A stretch of DNA of 64,000 nucleotides from Alphaproteobacteria bacterium (GTDB lineage: Bacteria; Pseudomonadota; Alphaproteobacteria; Micropepsales; Micropepsaceae), in NCBI GenBank assembly GCA_015654635.1, contig JAATGP010000004.1, positions 124,001 to 188,000 on the forward strand, read 5' to 3'. The position numbers were made by a program, and so were the translations under genes. The notes under the pieces were generated by a model. The model saw nothing but the letters and a program-made list of their open reading frames with translations, was not told the origin of the DNA and ran no database searches. Shown in pieces: positions 16,640 to 24,743 of the stretch. Each line of letters begins with the position of its first letter. Within the stretch, counting starts at the first letter, position 1.

Positions 16640-17557
16640 ATGACCGAAGCCGTCGACAAGATTCTGGCCTGGTATGAAAGCGACAATCCGGGTGTGAAGA
16701 CCAACCTGGCGCGACTGCTTTATCACGGCAAACTCGGCGGCACCGGTAAGCTGGTGATCCTGCCCGTCGATCAGGGCTTCGAGCACGGCCCGGACCGTTC
16801 CTTCGCCGTCAATTCCGCGGCCTATGATCCGCATTACCATTTTCAGCTCGCCATCGAGGCTGGGCTTTCGGCCTTTGCCTCGCCGCTCGGCATGCTGGAG
16901 GCGGGTGCTGCGACCTTTGCCGGAAAGATTCCGCTGATCCTGAAGGTCAACAGCTCCAATCTTTTGTTCCCCCAAGAAGGCCCCAAGACCCAGGCCGTAA
17001 CCGCGACCGTGAAAGATGCGCTGCGGCTCGGCTGTGTGGCGGTGGGGCTGACGATCTATCCCGGCTCCATCGAGAGCTACGACATGTTTGAAGTGGCGCG
17101 CGAATTCGTGAGCGAAGCCAAAGAGGTGGGGCTGCCCACCGTGATCTGGTCCTATCCGCGCGGCGAGGATCTTTCCAAAGACGGCGAAACCGCCATCGAT
17201 GTCGCGACCTATGCCACGCAAATCGCCGCGCTTTTGGGCGCCCATATCATCAAGGTGAAGCTGCCGACCGCTTTTGTGGAAGCGCCCGATGTCGCCGAGA
17301 TTTATCGCAAAGGCCAGGTAAAAATCGACACCCTGCCCGACCGCATCAAGCTGGTCTTAAAAGCAGCGCTGGGCGGACGGCGCATCGTGATTTTCTCCGG
17401 CGGCGGCAAGAAGAGCGACGCGGAAATCCTCGATGAAGTCAAAGCCATCAAAGCCGCCGGCGGCAACGGCTCCATCATCGGGCGCAATTCGTTTCAGCGC
17501 AGCAAGGAAGATGCGCTGAAGCTGTTGGGACAGATGGTGGAGATTTACAAGAACTAA
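16640..17557 (+). CDS. class I (DhnA-type) fructose-bisphosphate aldolase
   Basis: A 305-residue Schiff-base aldolase of the archaeal/DhnA type. It has LVILPVDQGFEHGPDRSF near the N-terminus, the lysine-bearing strand AHIIKVKLPTAF, and the phosphate-binding IVIFSGGGKKSDAE plus GNGSIIGRNSFQR at the C-terminal end. It splits or makes fructose-1,6-bisphosphate without metal. A class II aldolase is encoded only 0.9 kb further on, so the organism has both types in one locus. The ATG at 16640 (GTG 16637 also in frame) follows GAGG that directly adjoins the T-run of the pgk terminator, so expression may depend on read-through. Confidence 0.9.
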   Translation: MTEAVDKILAWYESDNPGVKTNLARLLYHGKLGGTGKLVILPVDQGFEHGPDRSFAVNSAAYDPHYHFQLAIEAGLSAFASPLGMLEAGAATFAGKIPLILKVNSSNLLFPQEGPKTQAVTATVKDALRLGCVAVGLTIYPGSIESYDMFEVAREFVSEAKEVGLPTVIWSYPRGEDLSKDGETAIDVATYATQIAALLGAHIIKVKLPTAFVEAPDVAEIYRKGQVKIDTLPDRIKLVLKAALGGRRIVIFSGGGKKSDAEILDEVKAIKAAGGNGSIIGRNSFQRSKEDALKLLGQMVEIYKN

Positions 17558-17573
17558 TCCCCCCTCGGTTGCG

Positions 17574-17702
17574 TGCTTCGAGGCTCGCCGCCCAACCAGC
17601 GAAATCGGCCTCAAGCAGCAGTTCGCGGCTCGCACCTCAGCATGACGGGATTATTTAAGCCTAGTTGCCGTCATGCTGAGGCGGCCGGCCCTCGAAGCAT
17701 GC
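17574..17702. repeat. inverted repeat family C (CTTCGAGG...CCTCAGCATGACGG)
   Basis: The right unit (about 17668-17702) is the reverse complement of TGCTTCGAGG...CCTCAGCATGACGG. The left unit begins at 17574 with TGCTTCGAGG and ends at 17648 with CCTCAGCATGACGG, but has about 40 extra bases in its middle. A shorter related unit lies at 19538-19580. It fills most of the spacer before the thiE-like gene. Confidence 0.65.
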
Positions 17703-17743
17703 AGGCATTGGACCTCCCCGTAAGGGAGCGGTAATAGAAGAGC

Positions 17744-18367
17744 ATGACCGAAGAACCCTGCCGCCTCTATCTGATTACCCCGCCCAAGCTCGACCCCAAG
17801 GCTTTTGGTGAAACGCTCAAAGCTGCCCTGGACGCGGGCGATGTCGCCTCTCTGCAGCTACGGCTGAAGGACGTTCCCGATGAGGAGATCGCCCGCGCCG
17901 TGGAGGTGTTGATGCCCATCGCCCAAAGCCGCGATGTCGCCTTCTTGCTGAACGACCGGCCCGACCTCGCCAAACGCTATGGCTGCGACGGTGTCCATAT
18001 CGGACAAGAGGACATGCCTTATGCCGAAGCCCGCGCTGTGCTGGGCCCCGACCGCATTATCGGCATCACCTGTCACGATTCCAGGCATCTTGCCTTGGAA
18101 GCGGGCGAAGCGGGCGCGGATTACGTTGCGTTCGGCGCCTTTTTTCCGAGCACGACCAAAGAACCGAAAACCCTCTGCGACATAGAAACCCTGCAATGGT
18201 GGGCCGAATTGATGGTGATCCCTTGCGTTGCCATTGGCGGCATCAGCGTTCAAAATGCCCCGGCGCTGGTCGCGGCGGGAGCCGATTTCCTGGCCGTGGC
18301 GGCGGGCATATGGGATTTCCCGGATGGCCCCGCGGCAGCGGTAAAGGCATTTAACAACCTGTTTTAG
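17744..18367 (+). CDS. thiE: thiamine phosphate synthase family protein (ThiE-like)
   Basis: A 207-residue TIM-barrel protein with the TenI/ThiE signatures [61 protein letters not shown], and [31 protein letters not shown]. ThiE joins HMP-PP and thiazole phosphate to give thiamine phosphate. The key phosphate and pyrophosphate loops look intact. No other thiamine gene is near; it stands between two aldolases, perhaps because transketolase needs thiamine diphosphate. The region is preceded by a repeat, so it probably has its own promoter. Confidence 0.85.
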   Translation: MTEEPCRLYLITPPKLDPKAFGETLKAALDAGDVASLQLRLKDVPDEEIARAVEVLMPIAQSRDVAFLLNDRPDLAKRYGCDGVHIGQEDMPYAEARAVLGPDRIIGITCHDSRHLALEAGEAGADYVAFGAFFPSTTKEPKTLCDIETLQWWAELMVIPCVAIGGISVQNAPALVAAGADFLAVAAGIWDFPDGPAAAVKAFNNLF

Positions 18368-18451
18368 ACGATTACCTTTGACGCATCCGGGCGGCGTTGT
18401 TTTGCCTCAATCGCACGGCTATTTAAGATCCGAAAAGTGGGAGAGGTCGAC

Positions 18452-19531
18452 ATGTCTGCAAAGCTCAAGCCCGGTGTTGTTACGGGAAAAGAATACCGCC
18501 AATTGGTTGCTGCCGCCAAAGAGGGCGGCTACGCGCTTCCGGCGGTGAACGTGGTCAGCTCGAACGTCATCAACGCCGTTCTGGAAGCCGCGGCGACGCA
18601 CAAATCCGACGTCATCATTCAGATGTCGAATGGCGGCGCCCGCTTCTATTCCGGCGAAGGCGCCCCCGATGCGCACAAAGCCCGCGTCCTCGGCTCCACC
18701 TCCATCGCCCAGCATGTTCATCTGCTGGCGGAGGAATATGGCGTCTGCGTCGCGCTCCACACCGATCACGCCAACCGCAAGCTGATCCCCTGGGTCGACG
18801 GCCTCATCGACAAGAGCGAAGAGCATTTTGCCAAGACCGGCAAGCCGCTGTTCTCCTCGCACATGGTCGATCTTTCCAGCGAGCCTTTGGAAGACAACCT
18901 CAAAGAATGCGCCCGCATTCTGAAGCGCTTGGCGCCCTTGGGCATGAGCCTGGAAATCGAACTCGGCGTCACCGGCGGCGAGGAAGATGGCATCGGTCAT
19001 GAGCATGACCCGAGCGATGTCGGCAATCCCAAGCTCTACACCCAGCCGGAAGACGTGCTGCGCGCTTATGAACTGCTGTCGCCGATCGGCAATTTCTCGG
19101 TGGCGGCGTCATTCGGCAATGTCCATGGCGTCTATGCGCCGGGCAACGTCAAGCTGCGCCCCATCATCCTGAAGAATTCGCAGGAGCTGGTCGCCAAGAC
19201 CCATGACCTCAACAAGAACCCGCTCGACCTCGTTTTCCACGGCGGTTCGGGTTCGGAAAAGCATCTCATCGCCGAAGCCGTCACCTATGGCGTCTTCAAG
19301 ATGAACATCGACACCGATATGCAGTTCGCGTTTGCCGAAGCGGTGGGCAAGGAAGTCACAGCCAATCCGAAGGCCTTCCTCTATCAGGTCGATCCGGAAA
19401 CCCACGCGCCTTACAAGAAGCTCTACGATCCGCGCAAATGGTTGCGTGCGGGCGAAGCGGGCATCATCGCGCGCCTGGAAGAGACCATGAAGGATCTGGG
19501 CTCGCTCGGAAAATCCGTCGCCGCGAAATAA
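18452..19531 (+). CDS. fba: class II fructose-bisphosphate aldolase (class IIa, FbaA type)
   Basis: A zinc-dependent aldolase of 359 residues, the same length as E. coli FbaA. Visible landmarks are YALPAVNVVSSNVINAVLEAA, the metal-binding CVALHTDHANRKLIPW, LEIELGVTGGEEDGIGHEHDPSD, FGNVHGVYAPGNVKLRP and DLVFHGGSGSEKHLI. It acts in glycolysis and gluconeogenesis. The ATG at 18452 follows GGAGAGG; a GTG at 18437 is also in frame but less likely. It ends in a GC-rich hairpin repeat and meets the convergent GT87 gene. Confidence 0.95.
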   Translation: MSAKLKPGVVTGKEYRQLVAAAKEGGYALPAVNVVSSNVINAVLEAAATHKSDVIIQMSNGGARFYSGEGAPDAHKARVLGSTSIAQHVHLLAEEYGVCVALHTDHANRKLIPWVDGLIDKSEEHFAKTGKPLFSSHMVDLSSEPLEDNLKECARILKRLAPLGMSLEIELGVTGGEEDGIGHEHDPSDVGNPKLYTQPEDVLRAYELLSPIGNFSVAASFGNVHGVYAPGNVKLRPIILKNSQELVAKTHDLNKNPLDLVFHGGSGSEKHLIAEAVTYGVFKMNIDTDMQFAFAEAVGKEVTANPKAFLYQVDPETHAPYKKLYDPRKWLRAGEAGIIARLEETMKDLGSLGKSVAAK

Positions 19532-19537
19532 GAACGC

Positions 19538-19580
19538 CCTTCGAGGCCCCGCTGAGACGCGGGGCACCTCAGGGTGACGA
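19538..19580. repeat. hairpin repeat related to family C, possible terminator of fba
   Basis: CCTTCGAGG starts the unit, GCCCCGC/GCGGGGC (19546-19552, 19559-19565) forms its stem, and CCTCAGGGTGACGA ends it. It begins 7 bases after the fba stop and overlaps the 3' end of the convergent gene. No T-run follows, so termination would need Rho or other help. Confidence 0.55.
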
Positions 19581-20774
19581 TGGTATTGCTTGCGCGGCGG
19601 GAAGAGAATTCCCGCCGTGTTGCATTTGCAGAAGCCGCAGCAAAAACAGCGCCATCAACGGCGCGGCCAGCGGCAAATTCCACGCCCCATAGAACAGCAT
19701 CGCCACTGGCAGCGTCCATACACCAAGCAAGAGCGTGCGGTCCCAGGGCGCGCTGAAGCGCGGCCACAGCAACGCCATCAGCCAGCCGAACACCACCATA
19801 TCGTAGTCAAAGACGTAAGGCGTCACGACGAAACTCGCGGTGATCAGCACGGCATAGGACAGCAGCGGATCGCGGCGGCGCCAAAAGGTCCACAGCACGG
19901 CGGCCACGGCCAGTAGTGTAAAGGGAAGCTGAATTAAGCGGGCCAGATGCGGATCGGCCCCCAGCATCCGCGCCTGCATGAAGCCGGTGGGCATCATGGT
20001 GAGAAACCCCGTGCCGGTTTCCATCACGCCTTTTTGCACCGGCCCGACGAAGTGCAGATAGTCGCTCCATATCTGCGGTCCCAAGACCAGCGCGGTCAGC
20101 ACGATGAGCCCAACTGTGGTGATGGCCGCCGAAGCGAAAAGGCGCCAGCGGCCGCTCAAAGCCAGGGCCAGGGGAAACAGCACCACCAGATGCGGCTTAT
20201 AGAGCATCAGTCCCAGGAATAGTCCGGCGAGCCATGGGCGTTCGTCCCAGAAGCGGAAGACCAAGATCAGCAAAGCCGCGGTGAAAAAACCGTTCTGACC
20301 GCAGAAGAGGCAAATGCCGATGGCGGGCGCCACCGCCACAAAGCCGAGCGTCTGGCCATCGTGGCAAAAACTGCGCGCTGCCAGCAGATAAGCGCCAACG
20401 CCCAAGGCCGACCACAGCGCCAAGGCGGACAGATAAGGCAAAAAGCCCAACGGCGCGAGAAAGAGCAAAACCACCGGGGGGTAAGACCAGTTGAGCGGCG
20501 GCAGCTTGCCGAAGAGGGCGGCAATCTCGCGGTTATAGGCGCTAAGGTGGAAGAGCCCCTCGACATGGCCGCCCACCACCGCGCGGGCACCCATCCAGCT
20601 ATTCACGAAATCGCGCCCGATGAGATAGCCATATTGGTCATGCGGCGGATGGCTGTGCAGAAGATAGGCCGCCGCAAAGAGCAGCAAACTTGCCGCCGCA
20701 ACCAACGTCACGATGATTTGCCAATCGCCCCGGCCCAGCTTCTGCACCAGGGTCGCAAGGCTGTTCTTTTCCAT
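19569..20774 (-). CDS. integral membrane glycosyltransferase family 87 (DUF2029)-like protein
   Basis: A polytopic membrane protein of 401 residues with about ten hydrophobic segments. The first periplasmic loop carries DQYGYLIGRDFVNSWMGARAV, containing the Arg-Asp (D-F-x-x-x-W) typical of GT87/GT-C mannosyl- or arabinosyl-transferases, followed by LNWSYPPVVLLFLAPLGFLPY, a frequent pattern in DUF2029 proteins. These enzymes use polyprenyl-phosphate sugars. The acceptor is not known. The start is uncertain: ATG 20774 has no clear ribosome site, and TTG 20789 is an alternative. It converges on fba. Confidence 0.8.
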   Translation of the reverse strand: MEKNSLATLVQKLGRGDWQIIVTLVAAASLLLFAAAYLLHSHPPHDQYGYLIGRDFVNSWMGARAVVGGHVEGLFHLSAYNREIAALFGKLPPLNWSYPPVVLLFLAPLGFLPYLSALALWSALGVGAYLLAARSFCHDGQTLGFVAVAPAIGICLFCGQNGFFTAALLILVFRFWDERPWLAGLFLGLMLYKPHLVVLFPLALALSGRWRLFASAAITTVGLIVLTALVLGPQIWSDYLHFVGPVQKGVMETGTGFLTMMPTGFMQARMLGADPHLARLIQLPFTLLAVAAVLWTFWRRRDPLLSYAVLITASFVVTPYVFDYDMVVFGWLMALLWPRFSAPWDRTLLLGVWTLPVAMLFYGAWNLPLAAPLMALFLLRLLQMQHGGNSLPAAQAIPSSP

Positions 20775-20936
20775 GGGGGTCCGGCGCAACGCTTCGTCGC
20801 AGATTTACCAGAAATCCCGCGCGGAATGAGGGTTTTCTTGCCGCCGCTGCCACCTCGGGGCGAGTGATTGGCGGTGGTTTGCCCTAGCAGCCCAAGCCTG
20901 CTATCACCCCGCCGCTCTTTCTCACCATTCGATAAA

Positions 20937-20985
20937 TGTCGCGCAACTTGCCGGAAAACCGCTACACACTTTTCCGGGTTGCGCT
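20937..20985. repeat. palindromic repeat family B, copy 2 (upstream of efp)
   Basis: Outer arms GCGCAAC and GTTGCGC enclose GCCGGAAAA and CTTTTCCGG, making a nearly perfect hairpin. It is closely similar to the copy at 15238-15286, and again sits just before a highly expressed gene (28 bases from the efp start). Confidence 0.75.
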
Positions 20986-21012
20986 CTAGCAGCGCCGGGA
21001 GCGCCTTACGTC

Positions 21013-21582
21013 ATGGCCAAAATCGCGGGTAACGAAATTCGTCCGGGCACGCTTATCGAACATGATGGGGGGCTGTGGATCGCGGTCAAAACCCAGGCGG
21101 TCAAGCCCGGCAAGGGCGGCGCTTACAATCAGGTGGAATTGAAGAACGTCATCACCGGCACCAAGCTCAACGAGCGCTTCCGCTCGGATGCGGCGGTGGA
21201 AGAAATCTATCTCGAGAAGAAGGATTATCAGTTTCTCTTCGCCGCCGAAGACAAGCTCACCTTCATGGATATCGACACCTATGAGCAGATCGAAATCGAC
21301 CGCGATTTCATCGGCGAGCGGGCGCAGTTCCTGACCGACGGCATGAAAGTGCTGGTGCAGAGCTATGAGGACCGCCCCATCGGCCTGCAGATGCCGCTGC
21401 AAGTGGTGCTGACCGTGGCCGAAGCCGATGCGGTGATGCGCGGCGGTACGGCAGCGCCATCCTATAAGACCGCAGTGCTGGAAAACGGCCTGAAAATACA
21501 GGTGCCGCCGTTTATCAATGCGGGCACCAAAATCGTCGTCTCCACCGAAGACGGCTCTTACGTGAAGCGAGCCGAAAACTGA
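21013..21582 (+). CDS. efp: translation elongation factor P
   Basis: EF-P relieves ribosome stalling at polyproline stretches. The 189-residue product has the three beta-barrel domains of the family. The modifiable lysine is Lys34 in [10 protein letters not shown], and the C-terminal domain reads [30 protein letters not shown] lysine (not arginine) at position 34 points to EpmA-type lysylation rather than rhamnosylation. It overlaps suhB by one base (TGATG), so the two are translated together. Polyproline-rich targets nearby include the OmpA-like protein two genes downstream. Confidence 0.96.
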   Translation: MAKIAGNEIRPGTLIEHDGGLWIAVKTQAVKPGKGGAYNQVELKNVITGTKLNERFRSDAAVEEIYLEKKDYQFLFAAEDKLTFMDIDTYEQIEIDRDFIGERAQFLTDGMKVLVQSYEDRPIGLQMPLQVVLTVAEADAVMRGGTAAPSYKTAVLENGLKIQVPPFINAGTKIVVSTEDGSYVKRAEN

Positions 21583-22394
21583 TGCCTTATCTTTCCCCTG
21601 CCCTCAATGTGATGATCGCGGCGGCGCGCAAAGCCGGCCGTCCCTTGAGCCGCGATTTCGGCGAGCTTGAAAACCTGCAGATTTCGATGAAAGGCCCGGC
21701 GGATTTTGTTTCCAATGCCGACCAGCGCACCGAGAAATTGCTGATCGAGGAATTGAGCCGGGCCCGCCCTGGCTATTCGATTTTTGCCGAAGAAACCGGC
21801 GTCCATGACGGGCCGGATAAGAGCCATCGCTTCATCATCGATCCCATCGACGGGACCACCAATTTCCTGCACGGCGTGCCGCATTTTGCCATTTCCATCG
21901 CCCTGGAGCGTGAAGGCGTGCTGGTCTCGGGCGTGGTCTTCAACCCCGCCAGCAACGATCTTTTCATCGCCGAACGCGGCCATGGTGCTTATCTCAACGA
22001 CAAGCGGCTGCGCGTTGCGGCCCGCAAGACCATCGCCGAAAGCCTGGTGGCCACCGGCATTCCCTTCATGGGACGGGGCACAGATGCGCAGCGCAAACGC
22101 TCGCTCGCCGAAGTCGAAGCCGTGGTCTCCCGCAGCCCGGGCATCCGGCGCTTTGGCTCGGCGGCACTCGATTTGGCTTGGGTGGCGGCGGGACGTTTTG
22201 ACGCGTTCTGGGAACGGGACCTCAATGCTTGGGATATCGCCGCGGGCGTGCTTCTGGTGCGCGAGGCGGGCGGCATTGTTACCGACCTCGATGGCAGGGA
22301 CGATCCCTTGAAGCACGGCGATGTCTTGGCCGCCAACGAGGCGCTGCATCCCCAGATGTTGAAGCTCCTCCGGGAAGCCACTCCCAAAACGTAA
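21582..22394 (+). CDS. suhB: inositol monophosphatase family protein SuhB
   Basis: A 270-residue Mg-dependent phosphatase. It has the metal motif IFAEETG, the diagnostic FIIDPIDGTTNFLHGVPHFAISIAL, and the C-terminal DLNAWDIAAGVLLVREAGGIVTDLDG. SuhB dephosphorylates inositol monophosphate in vitro and in E. coli acts in rRNA antitermination; the in vivo role in Alphaproteobacteria is less clear. Its ATG lies inside the efp stop (TGATG), implying translational coupling. Confidence 0.93.
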   Translation: MPYLSPALNVMIAAARKAGRPLSRDFGELENLQISMKGPADFVSNADQRTEKLLIEELSRARPGYSIFAEETGVHDGPDKSHRFIIDPIDGTTNFLHGVPHFAISIALEREGVLVSGVVFNPASNDLFIAERGHGAYLNDKRLRVAARKTIAESLVATGIPFMGRGTDAQRKRSLAEVEAVVSRSPGIRRFGSAALDLAWVAAGRFDAFWERDLNAWDIAAGVLLVREAGGIVTDLDGRDDPLKHGDVLAANEALHPQMLKLLREATPKT

Positions 22395-22440
22395 TGCAAA
22401 CAACGGAGACGGGTAGTTGAGACGAGACGGAGAGGTGATT

Positions 22441-23448
22441 ATGGTTGACGCGACCTTCCGGCCCTTCGATTCGATGCGCACCACTTTGCCTCTGGTTTTG
22501 CTTCTGACGCTGGCGCCCGCCGCTGCGCAAAGCGTGACTGTCAGTTCTACCGGCATCAGCAGCGACGGACGCGTGCTGATCGATCCGGGCACGGGCCAGA
22601 CGCGGGTCGTGCCCCCTCTGCTGGAACCCTGGCAGTTTGGCGCTCTGCATGCGCCCCATAAGCATAAGGCCGTGAAACCAGCCGAGACCGCGATGACGGC
22701 GGATACGCCCCCCGCGACGACACCAGACATTGCGCCGCCCCCGCGCAAGCATAAGGCCGCCAAACCGGTTGAAACCGCAGAGACGGCACCACGCAAGCAC
22801 AAGGCCACCGCCTCTGTCGCAAGCGCCGAGCCGGCGGTACAAAAGCCGCGCCGCACTGCCAGCGTGACGCCGCCGCCGCCCGCCCCTGCCTCGTCGGGTA
22901 CCAGCAACTTCAGCGGCTTTGGCGATCTGGAAACCCTTACCACCGCGCCGAAGCCGGCAGAGCCGGCCAAGCCCGCCGTCAAGCCGGCGCCTCAGCCCAA
23001 GCCTGTCGCGGCCAAGCCGGTCGTAGCCAAACCGGCCACGCCGCCGCCGGTCATCGAAGCTGCCAAGCCTGCGCCCAAGCCCGAGCAGCATGCCAGCCTC
23101 GAGCCCACCAAACCGCGCGTGAGCGCCGGCAAGGTGCGCGACAGTGTTGTCTTTGCGCCGAATGCGAGCGATCCCTCCGGCGCCGCTGTGGGCAGTGTGC
23201 GCACCCTTGCCGGTTCGCTGGCCAATGCGCTCAGCGATGCCACCGCGCGCATCCAGCTGATGGCCTATGCCGGGCCGCGTGGCGAAAAATCCTCAGACAC
23301 ACGAAGATTATCGCTGAAACGCGCCTTGGTTGTTCGCCAGCTTCTCATCGATGATGGCATTCCCGCCGAGCGGATCGACGTGTTTGCCCTAGGCGGCGCT
23401 GATGACAGTGGGCAGCTCGACCGCGTAGACGTGGCCGTTAAGGGCTAG
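22441..23448 (+). CDS. secreted protein with Lys/Pro/Ala-rich linker and C-terminal OmpA-like domain
   Basis: The 335-residue protein starts with a hydrophobic export signal (about residues 12-30, ending in AAAQS). Residues ~70-240 are a low-complexity linker rich in Pro, Ala and Lys, with the short unit KHKA repeated (HKHKAVKPAET, RKHKAAKPVET, RKHKATAS). The last ~95 residues form an OmpA/MotB-like fold: ARIQLMAYAG, SLKRALVVRQLLIDDGIPAERIDVFALG. OmpA domains bind peptidoglycan. The linker may span the periplasm or bind anionic wall polymers. ATG 22441 has GAGAGG 7 bases upstream. Confidence 0.8.
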   Translation: MVDATFRPFDSMRTTLPLVLLLTLAPAAAQSVTVSSTGISSDGRVLIDPGTGQTRVVPPLLEPWQFGALHAPHKHKAVKPAETAMTADTPPATTPDIAPPPRKHKAAKPVETAETAPRKHKATASVASAEPAVQKPRRTASVTPPPPAPASSGTSNFSGFGDLETLTTAPKPAEPAKPAVKPAPQPKPVAAKPVVAKPATPPPVIEAAKPAPKPEQHASLEPTKPRVSAGKVRDSVVFAPNASDPSGAAVGSVRTLAGSLANALSDATARIQLMAYAGPRGEKSSDTRRLSLKRALVVRQLLIDDGIPAERIDVFALGGADDSGQLDRVDVAVKG

Positions 23449-23511
23449 CTGTCTTATTTGTGATTTCCAACTTTCGTAATATTGTTTGCATGGTGGGTTC
23501 TTGGGGTCTTG

Positions 23512-24081
23512 ATGAAAAAGGCGATTGCTGGCGTTTGCCTTCTTTTGTGTGCGGCGCGCGCAGATGCGTTTCCTTACGAAGAAACCGGCCAAGCCGTCGC
23601 TTTTGCCATGCCTGCCATTGCCGTCGGCGTGGCGCTGCACAAGAAGGACTATAAGGGCATCGCCCAGCTCGCCGTCGTCACCGGGCTGACCTATGGCACC
23701 GCTTACGCCCTCAAGCAGATCGTCAAAGACTGCCGGCCTTATGCCAAGCCTTGCGCCAAGGGCGGACCGGGATGGGATTCATTCCCCTCCACCACCTCTG
23801 CCATCGCCTCTGCGCCCTCCTCGTTTATGTGGGGCCGTTACGGCTGGGAATGGGGCCTGCCTATGTTCGTGATCTCAAAATATCCCAGCTGGTCGATGCA
23901 GAAGGCCCGCAAGAACAAACTCTTTGACGGGCTCGCCACCACCGCGCTCTCGTTCGGCTTCAATCAGATCTTCACCAGCCGCTATCACAGGCCGGGCGAG
24001 CGCGTCATGGAACGCGGCTGGTTCGGTGGCGTCGATGGCGAAGAAGACGGCGCCGTGGCGACCGTGGGGTATCGCTTCTAG
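23512..24081 (+). CDS. PAP2-like membrane phosphatase homologue, probably inactive
   Basis: A 189-residue protein with a signal-like N-terminus and PAP2 architecture. Motif C1 is intact (K68...R75-P76 in LKQIVKDCRPYAKP). In C2 the usual PSGH is PSTT (92-95). In C3 the expected S-R-x5-H-x3-D reads S128-M-QKARK-N135-KLF-D139, so both Arg and the catalytic His are replaced. The next gene is a paralogue of exactly the same length that keeps C3. The copy here is therefore probably catalytically dead, perhaps a partner or regulator. ATG 23512 is chosen; both paralogues share the leader CTTGGGGTCTTG just before the start. Confidence 0.75.
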   Translation: MKKAIAGVCLLLCAARADAFPYEETGQAVAFAMPAIAVGVALHKKDYKGIAQLAVVTGLTYGTAYALKQIVKDCRPYAKPCAKGGPGWDSFPSTTSAIASAPSSFMWGRYGWEWGLPMFVISKYPSWSMQKARKNKLFDGLATTALSFGFNQIFTSRYHRPGERVMERGWFGGVDGEEDGAVATVGYRF

Positions 24082-24170
24082 CGACTGCAAGCCGCTATTG
24101 GGGCTTTGTCATTTGCGTGGCGGACAGCCATCCAACTAGAGTCATTCCAGCATTCGCTTGGGGTCTTGGA

Positions 24171-24740
24171 ATGAAGGATAGTATGGGCCGGGCGGCGTTT
24201 TGCGCCGCGATGGTATTCGCAAGTATCGCGCTTCCCGCCCAAGCCAAATTGACGGAAACCGCAGGCACAGGCGTGGCGATTGCCCTGCCCATTATTGCTG
24301 GCGGCGTCACGCTCTTAAAGCACGACCGTGTTGGCACAGTTCAGCTTGCCGTTACCACGGCACTGACCGTTGGGACCGCTTACGGCTTGAAACATCTGGT
24401 ACGGCAATGCCGTCCCTTCGCCAAACCGTGCGGACCGGGCAGCAGCAATTGGGACTCCTTTCCATCCGATACGGCGGCGCTGGCTTTTGCACCGGCACAA
24501 TTCCTATGGCAGCGCTATGGCTGGGAATATGGCGTTCCGGCCTATGCCGCCGCGGGCTTTGCCGGCTGGTCGCGTGTCGATGCCAGAAAGCACAATTGGG
24601 GTGACGTGGCGGCGAGCGCCGGAATTTCGCTGCTTTATAATGAGATCGTCACGACCCGCTTTCATCCGCGCATGGGCTTCAGCTCTGATCTGCAGGCCGG
24701 GCCCCACGACGTCTATGCCTCGGTGAATTACCGCTGGTAG
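24171..24740 (+). CDS. PAP2 superfamily phosphatase
   Basis: A 189-residue homologue of the preceding gene. Motif C1 is K74...R81-P82 (LKHLVRQCRPFAKP), C2 is PSDT (98-101) in place of PSGH, and C3 is complete: S134-R135-VDARK-H141-NWG-D145. PAP2 enzymes remove phosphate from phosphatidic acid, undecaprenyl-PP, lipid A or similar lipids at the outer face of the membrane. The nucleophile His141 is present, so activity is plausible despite the changed C2. An N-terminal signal or anchor (residues ~6-26) precedes the core. The start ATG 24171 follows GGGTCTTGGA. Confidence 0.82.
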   Translation: MKDSMGRAAFCAAMVFASIALPAQAKLTETAGTGVAIALPIIAGGVTLLKHDRVGTVQLAVTTALTVGTAYGLKHLVRQCRPFAKPCGPGSSNWDSFPSDTAALAFAPAQFLWQRYGWEYGVPAYAAAGFAGWSRVDARKHNWGDVAASAGISLLYNEIVTTRFHPRMGFSSDLQAGPHDVYASVNYRW

Positions 24741-24743
24741 GCC

